NCBI GenBank assembly: GCA_965603125.1
Contig: CBFDBU010000015.1
Span: 1-64,000, forward strand
Length of the DNA: 64,000 bases
DNA from: JAJRTA01 sp965603125
GTDB taxonomy: Bacteria > Zixibacteria > MSB-5A5 > GN15 > FEB-12
Direction: 5' to 3'
The notes beneath the pieces were generated by a model. That model had not been told where the DNA came from. It did no database searches and saw only the letters and a list, made by a program, of their open reading frames with translations. A program made the position numbers and the translations under genes. Below are positions 33,069-41,855 of this stretch, piece by piece (the first letter of the stretch is position 1; each line of letters starts with the position of its first letter).

Positions 33069-35573
33069 ATGAGAGCGCTACTTGAGAGAAAATTCTTTTC
33101 TTATATCATCAAGCCCGGACGATATGCGGGCGGGGAGCCCGGACAGATCGTCAAGGAGCCTGCCGACCGCCTCAAATACCTGATCGCATTCCCCGACAAG
33201 TACGAACTCGGCCAGTCCTACTTAGGGTTGCAGACCCTGTACCAGGTGGTCAACCGGGATGACCGGTTTCTTGCCGAACGTGTCTTCGCCGTGGACGTGG
33301 ACGCGGAGGAACTCATGCGCCGGGAGGGGATACCGCTCTTCTCGCTGGAATCTTCACGGCCCGCAATCGAATTCGACGCTATAGGCTTCACGCTGACCTA
33401 CGAGCTGGTCTACACGAACGTTCTGGCAATGCTGGATCTGGCCGGAGTTCCGCTGCGCTCTCGAGACAGAACCGAGGAACACCCGCTGATCTTTGCCGGT
33501 GGGCCGGCTGTCTACAACCCGGAGCCGGTGGCCGAGTTCTTTGACGTCGTCTATGTAGGCGACGGTGAGGAGGGTCTGCCGGAGATGCTGAGCGTTCTCT
33601 ACGAACTCAAAAGCCGGTCGCGCCGTGAGAAGTTGGAAGCTCTGGCTCAGCGGGTGGAGGGCGTGTATGTCCCGCAGTTCTATGATTCCGACCGCAAGCA
33701 CGTTACGTCGTCTGCGCCCGCACAGATCAGGGCGCGAACCGTTCGGGAGTTGAAACCGGAACACTACCCCCGGCAACCGCTCCTGCCCCTGATTGACACT
33801 GTTCACGCCCATCTCGGTGTTGAGATTATGCGCGGCTGCCCCCAGGGCTGTCGCTTCTGCCAGGCGGGTCCTATCTACCGTCCGGTGCGGGCCAGAAGTC
33901 AGGTTGACATCATGCAGCAGATCGACACGCAGTTGAAAAGTACCGGCTATGCCGAGGTCTCTCTCGTCTCGCTCTCCTCGCCTGACTATCCGGGCATTGA
34001 CGAGCTGGCCGACAGCCTAGCTCGTCGTCTGGAAGGGAATCGAATATCCATATCGCTCCCGTCGCTCAGACCAGGGACGGTCAGCGCGAAGCTGCTGGAT
34101 GCGGTCCGGCGCGTTCGCAGGTCAGGACTTACGCTCGCCCCCGAAGCGGGAACCGAACGGCTGCGTGCTTTCATTCGCAAGGACTTTCCCGACTCGGCCG
34201 TCTATGACTCGGTGCGGCTGGCGTACGAAAAGGGCTGGACGACGCTCAAGCTCTACTTCATGATCAACCTGCCGACGGAAACCGAGGAAGACCTTCATGG
34301 AATCGTCTCGATTGTCAAGAACATACACGATATCGGCAGGGAGTACCCGGGCCGGAAGACACTCAATGTGACAATCTCACCGTTTGTGCCCAAACCGCAC
34401 ACGCCGTTTCAGTGGGATGGGATCGGTTCCGTCGAGAAAACTCTGCGCAAGATACAGTTTCTCAAACGGCACCTGCGAAAACGAACGGTCAATATCAAGT
34501 ATCACAGCGTTGAATCCTCGCTTCTGCAGGGTTTGCTGGGTCGCGGGGGACGAGAGATGGCCGACGTGATCGAGACGGTCTATCGTCAGGGTTGCCGGTT
34601 CGATGGGTGGAGTGAGCACTTTCAGCCCGACAAATGGCTGGCGGCTCTTGACGCGAACGGCGTCGACATAAACGAGCGGTTGCAGCCGATTCCCTTCGGG
34701 GCGGATCTCCCGTGGTCGCATATTATCAAGGGTCCATCGGCGGAACATCTTCAGCGGGAGCGGCAGAGGACTTCCACCCAGTTGCGGGAGTTCGTGCCAC
34801 AAACGTCCGGCATGGAAGTCTCACCGGAACCTGAAGCGGCCTCTCCCAGCTACGGCCGGGGCAAAAAGAGGTTAGCCTCTCGTAACACTGCCGCGCCGAC
34901 CAAGAACCGGGTCCGCCTGCGCTGGGGCAAAACGGCCCGTTACCGGTACATGTCACACCTGGATAACATGCGTTTCATCGAGCGCGCCCTGCGGCGGGCA
35001 GGTGTGCCGGTGGCTTACAGTCAGGGTTTCAATCCCACTATGAAGCTTTCGTTCGGTCCGCCGTTGCCGCTGGGGTTTACCTCGGATGCGGAATTCCTGG
35101 ACGTGAGCCTCGAAACCACGCTGATGCCGTACATGATCGACAATCTGAAACAGGCGATGACCGAGGGGATGAACATCCTCGAAGCGAAAGCGGTTTATGG
35201 CAAGTCCCAGTCGCTCTCGGCAGGACTCAACCGGGTAGTGTACCGCCTGGACCTTCCGGACGGGTCGGACGCAACTCAGGTCGCGGCGCGAGTCCGGGAG
35301 CTACTTGACATGGATTCGATCACAATAGAACGTACCTCCAAAGAAAAGACCAGGACGATCAACATACGCCCCGCCGTCTTTGATTTTGTCATAGAGGATG
35401 GCGGCCTTGAGATGGTTCTCGGCATCGGCGAGGGTGGCTATGCGCGCCCTACGGAGGTGGCACAACTGCTTTTCGGCGTCGATAACGTCAGTGTGGTATC
35501 GTTGTTGTTTCATCGCAAGGACCTTTATCGCCTGGAGAGCAGCGGGGATATCATACGCGCTATGGACTTGTAG
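33069..35573 (+). CDS. TIGR03960-type radical SAM protein fused to DUF2344 domain
   Basis: 834 residues. The N-terminal 200 residues form the family-specific part with a B12-binding-like fold (YELGQSYLGLQTLYQVVN). The radical SAM motif is MRGCPQGCRFCQAG near residue 255, followed by LSSPDYPGIDELAD and LAPEAGTERLRAFIRKDF. From about residue 615 to the end is a DUF2344 (TIGR03936) domain (RLRWGKTARYRYMSHLDNM, YSQGFNPTMKLSFGPPLPLG). The two parts are separate neighbouring genes in many bacteria, next to RNase G or ribosome genes. Here they are fused and six bases upstream of rsmB. A role in RNA or ribosome modification is suspected, not proven. Confidence 0.92.
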   Translation: MRALLERKFFSYIIKPGRYAGGEPGQIVKEPADRLKYLIAFPDKYELGQSYLGLQTLYQVVNRDDRFLAERVFAVDVDAEELMRREGIPLFSLESSRPAIEFDAIGFTLTYELVYTNVLAMLDLAGVPLRSRDRTEEHPLIFAGGPAVYNPEPVAEFFDVVYVGDGEEGLPEMLSVLYELKSRSRREKLEALAQRVEGVYVPQFYDSDRKHVTSSAPAQIRARTVRELKPEHYPRQPLLPLIDTVHAHLGVEIMRGCPQGCRFCQAGPIYRPVRARSQVDIMQQIDTQLKSTGYAEVSLVSLSSPDYPGIDELADSLARRLEGNRISISLPSLRPGTVSAKLLDAVRRVRRSGLTLAPEAGTERLRAFIRKDFPDSAVYDSVRLAYEKGWTTLKLYFMINLPTETEEDLHGIVSIVKNIHDIGREYPGRKTLNVTISPFVPKPHTPFQWDGIGSVEKTLRKIQFLKRHLRKRTVNIKYHSVESSLLQGLLGRGGREMADVIETVYRQGCRFDGWSEHFQPDKWLAALDANGVDINERLQPIPFGADLPWSHIIKGPSAEHLQRERQRTSTQLREFVPQTSGMEVSPEPEAASPSYGRGKKRLASRNTAAPTKNRVRLRWGKTARYRYMSHLDNMRFIERALRRAGVPVAYSQGFNPTMKLSFGPPLPLGFTSDAEFLDVSLETTLMPYMIDNLKQAMTEGMNILEAKAVYGKSQSLSAGLNRVVYRLDLPDGSDATQVAARVRELLDMDSITIERTSKEKTRTINIRPAVFDFVIEDGGLEMVLGIGEGGYARPTEVAQLLFGVDNVSVVSLLFHRKDLYRLESSGDIIRAMDL

Positions 35574-35579
35574 TAGCCA

Positions 35580-36941
35580 ATGAGTACACAGAACAAAGCT
35601 GCGCTTCAACAATGTGACCCCGTGCGTGCCGCCGCCGTCGAGGCGCTTGTGCTCATCGAGCAGGGTGAGCAGACCGACATGGCCGTCAATCATGTGACGC
35701 AGGGACGGGAGTTCCGACCGCTTGATCGGCGCTTTCTGCTGCAACTGGTCAACGGCACTACCAAGATGCGACGGCGGCTGGATCATGAGATCAAGTTCTA
35801 CCTCTCGCGACCGGCGGCTGAACTCCCCTTGAAACTGTCCAACATTCTTCGCCTCGGCTTCTATCAGCTTCGCTACACCGACCGCATTCCCGCGGCGGCT
35901 GCCGTTTCGGAATCTGTCAATCTGGCCAACGTCATGACCGACCGTTCGCGCGCGAGCCTCGTCAACGCCGTCCTCAGAACCAGCATTCGGGAACCTGACA
36001 AGGTAAAGTACGTCTCCGCGGACGATGACCCGGTCAAGTACTTAGGCGATTATTACAGCTACCCCGATCACTTCGTTGCCCATTGTCTCCGCGAGTTCGG
36101 CTACGAGCAGACTGAGAAGCTCCTTGAGGCCTACAACCCGGCTCCGCGCGTGACGTATCGGGTTAACTACCTGAGGTCGAAACCGGACGAGGTCGCGCGG
36201 TTGCTCCAGGAAGGCGGTATCGAGTTTTCGTTCGGCAAGTACCTGCCGGAGTTTATCCACGTGGACGCGGCCGGTCTGCCTCTTGAGAACGAACTGATCA
36301 GAACGGGCAAGGTATTCGTGCAGGACGAATCGGCGGGGCTGGCGGTGCGCCTGTTGAATCCCCGGCCGGATCATCACGTGATCGATCTCACGGCTGCGCC
36401 GGGGGGCAAAGCCACCTATGCCGCTATACGGATGCGCAACCGGGGGCGCGTCACGGCGGTCGACAAGTCGCACTCACGATTAGAGGTGGTGGTCAGGAAC
36501 GCCCGGCGGTTAGGGATCAAAATCATTGCGCCGGTCGCCAGTGACATGCTGGAGTTCGCCAGTGGCAGTTACGACCGCGTGCTGCTCGACCCGCCCTGCA
36601 CGGGGTGGGGCACCGCCGGCAAGAACTCCGATCTGCGATGGACCAAGACGGCCGATGACGTCAAGAACCTGGTCAGGATACAGAACCGCATGATCGACCA
36701 CGCCGCCGGGTTGGTCAAGCCGGGGGGGGTGATGGTTTACTCCACCTGCACTATCATCCGCGACGAAAACGACCAGGTGGTGGAGGAGTTCCTGCTGCGC
36801 CACGATGAGTTCGAGCTTGAGTCGGGCGAGCAGTTTTTCCACAGCGAGTTGATCAGCGAGCGCGGTTTTGTGAAGACCTACCCGACGATCAACGGACTTG
36901 ACGGTTCCTTCTGCGCCCGCCTCAAACGCAAACCGCATTAG
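35580..36941 (+). CDS. rsmB: 16S rRNA (cytosine-967 C5) methyltransferase RsmB
   Basis: 453 residues. An N-terminal NusB-like RNA-binding domain (VRAAAVEALVLIEQGEQTD, FRPLDRRFLLQLVNGT, AAVSESVNLANV) is followed by the RsmB/NOP2 methyltransferase. SAM site: DLTAAPGGKATYAAI. Catalytic cysteines: DPPCTGWG and YSTCTI (TCxx motif). FVQDESAGLAVRLL marks the start of the catalytic domain. The enzyme methylates C967 of 16S rRNA. The gene is co-transcribed with the radical SAM/DUF2344 gene. Length and motifs are normal. Confidence 0.95.
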   Translation: MSTQNKAALQQCDPVRAAAVEALVLIEQGEQTDMAVNHVTQGREFRPLDRRFLLQLVNGTTKMRRRLDHEIKFYLSRPAAELPLKLSNILRLGFYQLRYTDRIPAAAAVSESVNLANVMTDRSRASLVNAVLRTSIREPDKVKYVSADDDPVKYLGDYYSYPDHFVAHCLREFGYEQTEKLLEAYNPAPRVTYRVNYLRSKPDEVARLLQEGGIEFSFGKYLPEFIHVDAAGLPLENELIRTGKVFVQDESAGLAVRLLNPRPDHHVIDLTAAPGGKATYAAIRMRNRGRVTAVDKSHSRLEVVVRNARRLGIKIIAPVASDMLEFASGSYDRVLLDPPCTGWGTAGKNSDLRWTKTADDVKNLVRIQNRMIDHAAGLVKPGGVMVYSTCTIIRDENDQVVEEFLLRHDEFELESGEQFFHSELISERGFVKTYPTINGLDGSFCARLKRKPH

Positions 36942-37121
36942 GGGGGGGTGTGGCCAGCGGCGCAGCGTGACCACTAACCCCTCCTTTCTTGTTCGTTGAA
37001 AAACTACCCACCCTAGAAATATACTTGACTTTGGATTGTTTGTAGGCATCAATATGTGTGTTGTGGGTATTTCTTCAGAGAAGAAGTTTCAAAGCTATAA
37101 AACTTTTATGGGGAGATATTT

Positions 37122-38123
37122 ATGTTTAAGAGATCGAATGTAGTTCGTTCGTTGTTTCTAACGGCATTTATCCTTCTCTTGGTTGTCGGCTGTAGTGGAG
37201 ATGATGATCCCACTGGCCCTGATAATACGGCTGCGCCAGTATTAACTACTGCGGCTGTCACTGAAATAACAGAAACAACGGCACAGTGCGGCGGCACTAT
37301 TACATCAGATGGCGGAGCAACGGTAACCGCTCGTGGAGTATGCTGGAGTACAAGTCCAACACTTACGGTAGCTGATAGCAAAACTTCCGATGGCGACGGG
37401 GCGGGCAGTTTTACCAGCTTCATCACCGGGTTGGCCGCCAGCACAACATATTATGTAAGGGCTTATGCCACTAATAGTGCGGGTACCGGCTATGGCAGCG
37501 CTATATCGTTCACCGCAGCAGCTTTTTCAAGTACCGTATTCGATATTGACGACAATGTATATCAGACGGTAACTATCGGCTCACAGGTGTGGATGGCTGA
37601 AAATCTGAAGGTAACCCACTACCGCAATGGCGACGCCATACCCAATGTGACCGACAGTCTCACATGGGTGGGTCTTTCTACAGGAGCCTATTGCAATTAT
37701 AATAATGAAGAAGGCCATATTGCTGTTTATGGCAGATTGTATAACTGGTATGCAGTAGATGACAGCCGGAATATAGCACCAGCAGGCTGGCATGTGCCAA
37801 GTGATGCCGAATGGCAAACATTAGTCGATTATCTTGGCGGCTATGCAATTGCCGGCGGGAAGATGAAAGAAGAGGGCACAACGCATTGGAACGATCCAAA
37901 CACAGGCGCCACCAACGAAAGTGGTTTTACCGCGCTGCCCGGCGGTGACCGCTACACCCATGGTAACTTCTCCAATATGGGTCACGGCGCATACTTTTGG
38001 TCTTCCACGGAGTACAGTAGTAGCCTCGCGTGGATCCGATTCGTGTGTTGCAGTCTCTCGGACATCGCCCGCTACAACCTCTATAAGCACTACGGGTTTT
38101 CGGTTCGCTGTGTCAGGGACTAA
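37122..38123 (+). CDS. Lipoprotein with Ig-like and FISUMP domains
   Basis: 333 residues. A lipoprotein signal (FLTAFILLLVVGCSGDDD, lipobox VVGC) is followed by a fibronectin/Ig-like repeat of about 90 residues (GVCWSTSPTLTVADSKTSDG, YYVRAYATNSAGTGYG). From about residue 140 to the end is a Fibrobacter succinogenes major paralogous domain (TIGR02145): VTIGSQVWMAENLKVTHYRN, GRLYNWYAV, GWHVPSDAEW, FWSSTEYSSS, FSVRCVRD. These proteins are common in FCB bacteria and are surface lipoproteins of unknown function. The gene is clearly AT-richer than rsmB, which suggests recent transfer or paralog spread. Confidence 0.9.
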   Translation: MFKRSNVVRSLFLTAFILLLVVGCSGDDDPTGPDNTAAPVLTTAAVTEITETTAQCGGTITSDGGATVTARGVCWSTSPTLTVADSKTSDGDGAGSFTSFITGLAASTTYYVRAYATNSAGTGYGSAISFTAAAFSSTVFDIDDNVYQTVTIGSQVWMAENLKVTHYRNGDAIPNVTDSLTWVGLSTGAYCNYNNEEGHIAVYGRLYNWYAVDDSRNIAPAGWHVPSDAEWQTLVDYLGGYAIAGGKMKEEGTTHWNDPNTGATNESGFTALPGGDRYTHGNFSNMGHGAYFWSSTEYSSSLAWIRFVCCSLSDIARYNLYKHYGFSVRCVRD

Positions 38124-38202
38124 GTTTATACATTTATGGCATTACTCGTCCTCAAACAGGCCAAACATATCCACCCCACCCCCTTTGCCCCATTCTCGTG
38201 CC

Positions 38203-38838
38203 TTACTTCTTCTTGCCTTTGCCCTTGGGTTTGTCAGGGTGCTTGGGGGCTGTCTTGGCGGGTGCCTTGGCCTTAGCCTTTTTCTTGGCCTTGACATGCG
38301 TGTTAATGTCCACAAAGCTCTTGCCGGCAGCGCGCAGCTCAATGACATCGTCCGCCGAGCAGCCATAGTGCGCCGAGATGAAACTCAGATTGACTAAATC
38401 GACTATCTCCACGTCCGACAGCTTGACCGTGTGCCACTGGTCCTTTTTCTTGTTCTTGAAATGCCCGTAAGCCTTGCCGTAAGGCGGTCCGGGCGGCCGC
38501 TTTGTGGGTACGTAGAAGATATCCGCGGCCAGCCCCAGGTGAGCCGTGATCTCCATCCAGCTCTTGCCCCCGAGGCGCAGCTTGATGATCGTCTCAGGAG
38601 ACACCCCGCCCTTACGCGCCAGGAAGAAGACCACCGGCAGTTGCTCGTCCGGGACACTCTGCTTGCGAACGACGACTATCTCCTTCTCGGGGACGTCGTA
38701 GTGCTCACCGATGGCCAGGTAGAATCCCTTGATGCCGCCGTCGCCGATAGTGATACCGGCATCGATGTCTGTTGCGTTGCTGCCGCCGGCCAGAAGAACA
38801 GCCGCCGCCATTACTGTGATCGTGAACCTGTTTTTCAT
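38203..38838 (-). CDS. Secreted protein with two helical repeats and lysine-rich tail
   Basis: 211 residues from the ATG at 38838; an ATG two codons earlier (38844) is also possible, but the AGGAGG spacing (nine versus three bases) favours 38838. A short signal peptide (FTITVMAAAVLLAGGSNA) is present. Two related segments of about 35 residues follow: GVSPETIIKLRLGGKSWMEI and CSADDVIELRAAGKSFVDIN, both ending in H[LV]. The last 35 residues are dense in Lys, Ala and Pro. The repeats read like small helical hairpins, as in envelope or DNA-binding proteins. No family is recognised. The basic tail could bind nucleic acid or acidic polymer. Confidence 0.65.
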   Translation of the reverse strand: MKNRFTITVMAAAVLLAGGSNATDIDAGITIGDGGIKGFYLAIGEHYDVPEKEIVVVRKQSVPDEQLPVVFFLARKGGVSPETIIKLRLGGKSWMEITAHLGLAADIFYVPTKRPPGPPYGKAYGHFKNKKKDQWHTVKLSDVEIVDLVNLSFISAHYGCSADDVIELRAAGKSFVDINTHVKAKKKAKAKAPAKTAPKHPDKPKGKGKKK

Positions 38839-39037
38839 AGTCATAAACCTCCTGCCTTGTGGCCGTCCGGGCTGCCCTTTTGGCCGTATGATTTCCAATT
38901 GTCGTTTCTATGAATATCGGCAGGTTGGGCGAGATTGTGGACAGTCTATTGATGATAGGCTGACACCACGGGTAGGGAAGGCTTGTGACCGACCACCGAT
39001 TCTCTGCCAATGGTCATAGTAGCCTCCCAATACAGTC

Positions 39038-40267
39038 CTACCGGCTATGCTGGGTTGATAGAACTTGCCTAAGTTGAAGCATATTTGACTTGTACGGTGT
39101 CTCGTATTTGACAGCGCTATCACATAGAGGTAAGGCAGCTGAAAAGTCACGCGTCATGGCATATACTAACGCAAGTGCGGTGTACACGCGGCCGGGGTCG
39201 CAGCCTCTGTCAAGTGCCCCTTTAAGATAACGGATTGCTGAATCGAGTTGCGAGAAACTTTCGACTGTGTTGTTCGGGAAAACTGACGAATCTGCCAGCG
39301 ACAAGGCCATATAGGCGAACCCATTGTTGTACCATACATTGGTGTCCTCAGGATTGATCGTGAGTGCTTCAGTAAAACTTGTCACTGCTTCGGGTATCCT
39401 TCTGAGCTCGAATAGACTGATCCCTCTTTCGCCCCAAACAGGGGATTTTGAGGAGTCGTATGTGAGAGTGGTGTCAAACGCTTGGACTGCAAGCTGATGT
39501 TGTCCAGATGCGGCATAGGTGAGAGCAATACGGTACCATACGGTAGCCCTGTTTTCAGGTTTTTTGAATAGATTAATCGCGCTTGTCAGCTGGTGGATAG
39601 CCTTTGAATGATTTCCGATCCGGGACTCGCAGTAGCCAGCAAGGAACCACGCATCGGAATCCGAGGGAGCAACAGATATTACATCTTGGTAGGCATCAGC
39701 GGCTCGCTGATATGCAAGTCGGGAGCTATCAGCCGAATCCTGCTTTGCTAAATCTCCTGCCATCAGTTGGTACGTCATTGCCTTGCTCATCAAAGCCTCG
39801 TGCTTGGCACTATCTGTTGTAGCGGCCATCAACGCGTAGTCGGCGTGCATGAGAGCGACCTTGTAATCTCTGAGACCAATGGCCACAATGCAAGAATCAA
39901 TGGCGGTTGTGACAATGCCAGAGAGGCAGGCAGCTTGTTCATGCGCCAACATGCGGCAAGCACTGTCGCTTCCAATGCCGGAGGCAATCTGATCCAAAAG
40001 AGCCCAGAGGGAATCTCTGTCGCAAGAGTAGGTCTGCTGAATGCGGTCCACCGCCGAATCTAGGAGACTTGCTGTATCTTGTCTCGTGAGAGGGGGAGAA
40101 TCGCTTGGAAAGAATGCCAAAGCCACCGTTATGAGAGTAACTACTCCGCAGAATACACTTATCCGCCAGGCCCAGAGCTTTTTCCGGCTGGTTGGCTTGC
40201 TGAGAAACTCCTTTGCAACAAGACCGACTCCAGAGATCAGCGCGAGAATGATCAGGACTAACGTCAC
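39038..40267 (-). CDS. Membrane-anchored TPR protein
   Basis: 409 residues from GTG at 40267, supported by GGGGGA six bases upstream; the open frame starts eight codons earlier at a TTG without a ribosome site. Two membrane segments (TLVLIILALISGVGLVA, ISVFCGVVTLITVALAFF) lead to a helical region. From about residue 165 it has at least four TPR motifs (AYQDVISVAPSDSDAWFLAG, AIHQLTSAINLFKK, AVQAFDTTLTYDSSKSPVWG, AVTSFTEALTINPEDTNVWY). TPRs bind proteins; the partner is unknown. Lower GC than neighbours. It is followed at some distance upstream by tRNA-Arg on the same strand. Confidence 0.75.
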   Translation of the reverse strand: MTLVLIILALISGVGLVAKEFLSKPTSRKKLWAWRISVFCGVVTLITVALAFFPSDSPPLTRQDTASLLDSAVDRIQQTYSCDRDSLWALLDQIASGIGSDSACRMLAHEQAACLSGIVTTAIDSCIVAIGLRDYKVALMHADYALMAATTDSAKHEALMSKAMTYQLMAGDLAKQDSADSSRLAYQRAADAYQDVISVAPSDSDAWFLAGYCESRIGNHSKAIHQLTSAINLFKKPENRATVWYRIALTYAASGQHQLAVQAFDTTLTYDSSKSPVWGERGISLFELRRIPEAVTSFTEALTINPEDTNVWYNNGFAYMALSLADSSVFPNNTVESFSQLDSAIRYLKGALDRGCDPGRVYTALALVYAMTRDFSAALPLCDSAVKYETPYKSNMLQLRQVLSTQHSR

Positions 40268-40337
40268 CGATTCCCCCAGGCACAAGATCAAAACCGCTGT
40301 GGTTTCGACAAATTGGTCGACAACGCACGTTCAAAAA

Positions 40338-40411
40338 TACCCCCGGCAGGACTCGAACCTGCTACCCTCTGCTTAGAAGGCAGATGCTCTATCCAAATGA
40401 GCTACGGGGGC
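40338..40411 (-). tRNA. tRNA-Arg (anticodon TCT)
   Basis: On the minus strand the acceptor 5' GCCCCCG pairs with CGGGGGT (first pair G-U), the D arm has GCTC/GAGC, and the anticodon stem TCTGC/GCAGA holds loop CTTCTAA with anticodon TCT. The T arm is GCAGG-TTCGAGT-CCTGC. 74 bases including discriminator A; CCA is not encoded. It reads AGA codons. Being next to accessory, AT-rich genes, it is a possible integration site, but no direct repeat of its 3' end was found. Confidence 0.95.
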
Positions 40412-40564
40412 ACACACGTTGTGTGACTTATAGAATCCAGGCAAAAAGCCCGCAAACCCCACAAGTCCTCACTGCTAAAAATACGCGTTCCAAAACACCA
40501 CGGCAACAGAAAAAACGATATTCTGTAAAGACAGTATTTTTGGGAAATTCCTGCTATTTTGGTC

Positions 40565-40594
40565 TTGACAATCATCTATACGGTAACCTATATT
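40565..40594 (+). promoter_or_regulatory. Sigma-70-type promoter of the dsrE-tusA-hdr operon
   Basis: TTGACA (40565-40570), 18-base spacer, TATATT (40589-40594), start near 40601, leaving a 90-base leader. Confidence 0.65.
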
Positions 40595-40611
40595 CACCGC
40601 AATTTGTTACC
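40582..40611. promoter_or_regulatory. Inverted repeat across the -10 region (candidate operator)
   Basis: GGTAAC (40582-40587) and GTTACC (40606-40611) are inverted around the -10 box and start site, 18 bases apart. The position suits a repressor site. Confidence 0.35.
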
Positions 40612-40691
40612 TTTTCAAAGAGGTCAGTGAGATTGCATCAGTGCATTAGATTGAAGACAGGTAGTTATTCCTTACTAATCAATCAGGAGAG

Positions 40692-41054
40692 ATGATGGCA
40701 AAGAAAATGGTGGTTTTTTGTGGATCGGACGAGCCTCAGAAGGCATTACCCCCGTTCATGCTGGGCGTTGGTGCTCTGGCCATGGACATGGAACTTATGA
40801 TGTTCTTCACCATGAATGGGTTAAATATCGTCCGGAAAGGGGGCGCTGAAAAAATTAAGCTCGAGGGAGCGCCCAAGACGCTGCAGGAATTCATCGATAT
40901 CGTCCGTGAGGGTGGCGCCGAGCTCGTGGCCTGTTCGGCGGCCTTTTCGATCGTCGGTTGCAAGGAAGAGGATCTGATTGAGGGAGTCGAATGTGGCGGT
41001 GTGGCGACATTCGTAGACGAGGCGGAAGAAGCAGATATCGTATTGACGTTCTGA
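40692..41054 (+). CDS. DsrE-family sulfur carrier (DsrE2/DrsE-like, soluble)
   Basis: 120 residues (or 119 from the second ATG), AGGAG seven bases before the first ATG. The fold pattern KKMVVFCGSDEPQKALPPFM, LELMMFFTMNGLNIV and the conserved ELVACSAAFSIVGCKEEDLI with GVECGGVATFV match DsrE2-type proteins; Cys in VACS is the expected persulfide carrier. DsrE2 proteins usually have membrane segments, but this one is soluble. It is the first gene of the operon, followed by tusA and mvhD/hdr genes. That order echoes rhd-tusA-dsrE2 units of sulfur-oxidising bacteria, so sulfur transfer to or from the Hdr proteins is likely. Confidence 0.85.
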   Translation: MMAKKMVVFCGSDEPQKALPPFMLGVGALAMDMELMMFFTMNGLNIVRKGGAEKIKLEGAPKTLQEFIDIVREGGAELVACSAAFSIVGCKEEDLIEGVECGGVATFVDEAEEADIVLTF

Positions 41055-41077
41055 GCTGACGATTCCCGATGAGTTTG

Positions 41078-41091
41078 TGGCCAATTGGCCA
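41078..41091. promoter_or_regulatory. Perfect 14-base palindrome between dsrE and tusA
   Basis: TGGCCAATTGGCCA, a complete palindrome; candidate binding site or intercistronic processing element. Confidence 0.3.
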
Positions 41092-41105
41092 AAGAAGCAA
41101 TCACA

Positions 41106-41127
41106 GCCGCAGGTTTTAACCAGCGGC
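41106..41127 (+). promoter_or_regulatory. Intercistronic hairpin before tusA
   Basis: GCCGC (41106-41110) pairs with GCGGC (41123-41127), with an inner GGT/ACC step and small loop. It may set different dsrE and tusA mRNA levels. Confidence 0.35.
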
Positions 41128-41159
41128 AAAGAAGGTAAACCAATGGAGGTAATAGTATA

Positions 41160-41417
41160 ATGGCAACTTCAGAAGAACTTAATCAGCTCACGGTAGGCAA
41201 AAAAGTAGACGCGAGGGGCACACCCTGCCCGGGTCCCTTGTTGGAGGCAAAACGAGCGATTACCTCGCTGCCGATTGGTGAAGTGATGGAAGTGCTCTCC
41301 GCGGATGCAAGTACGAATAAAGATATTCCCCGCTGGGCTAATAAGATTGGTCACGAGTACCTTGGCACAATCGATGAGGCCGGTTACTGGCGTATCTTTG
41401 TCAAGAGAGGTAAGTGA
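41160..41417 (+). CDS. tusA: TusA-like sulfur carrier protein
   Basis: 85 residues, GGAGG nine bases before the ATG. The TusA/SirA signature ARGTPCPGPLLEAKRAI holds the CPxP motif with the persulfide Cys. IGEVMEVLSADASTNKDIPR and the C-terminal strand follow. TusA accepts sulfur from cysteine desulfurase or rhodanese and hands it on. Placed between dsrE and mvhD, it should serve the Hdr-like complex instead of tRNA thiolation. The stop overlaps the start region of mvhD. Confidence 0.93.
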   Translation: MATSEELNQLTVGKKVDARGTPCPGPLLEAKRAITSLPIGEVMEVLSADASTNKDIPRWANKIGHEYLGTIDEAGYWRIFVKRGK

Positions 41418-41419
41418 CC

Positions 41420-41854
41420 ATGGAAAAAGGCGGCGATGCTGCCGGGGAACAATTCCACCCGAGAATTCTCATCTTCTCGACAGTATTTATCTCCGACATT
41501 GGCATCGACTTAGCAGGCAGCTCGCACAAGCATTATCCGCCGTCCTGCATTGCTATTCCTCTTCCCTGCTCCAGCAGCATCAAGCCGGAGTGGATCCTGT
41601 ACGCACTCCAACACGGCTTTGATGGGGTGTTCGTCGCAGCTGACGGGACGGACTGCCCGTTTGTCCCCGACTGCACAAATAAGACCGCAAAGATCGTGGA
41701 TGATGGACAGAAGTTGCTGAAAGAACACGATATCAAACCAGAGCGTCTCAAGATGGCGGCCATTTGCTCGGTGTGCGCAGAGCCTTTCGTAAAACACATG
41801 AACAATTTCCAGGAATCCCTCAAGGAGCTAGGTCCAACAGGGGGAGCAAACTAA
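41420..41854 (+). CDS. MvhD-like hydrogenase iron-sulfur subunit (FlpD family)
   Basis: 144 residues from the ATG at 41420, three bases after the tusA stop. MvhD/FlpD features are ILIFSTVFISDIGIDLAG, IAIPLPCSSSIKPEWILYAL, GFDGVFVAADGTDCPFVPDC and ERLKMAAICSVCAEPF. The Cys residues would bind the [2Fe-2S] cluster that passes electrons into HdrA. In methanogens MvhD links a hydrogenase to HdrABC. No hydrogenase catalytic gene is adjacent here; the NADH-type subunits at 49990-55048 are the more likely electron donors or acceptors. Confidence 0.88.
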   Translation: MEKGGDAAGEQFHPRILIFSTVFISDIGIDLAGSSHKHYPPSCIAIPLPCSSSIKPEWILYALQHGFDGVFVAADGTDCPFVPDCTNKTAKIVDDGQKLLKEHDIKPERLKMAAICSVCAEPFVKHMNNFQESLKELGPTGGAN

Positions 41855-41855
41855 T

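Noticed and set aside
40338..40411. tRNA-associated integrative element
   Set aside because: No integrase and no direct repeat of the tRNA 3' end was found in the window.
40516..40550. Intrinsic terminator (CTGT/ACAG stem followed by T-run)
   Set aside because: The stem is only four pairs plus a mismatch, too weak, and it sits just before a promoter with no plus-strand gene upstream.
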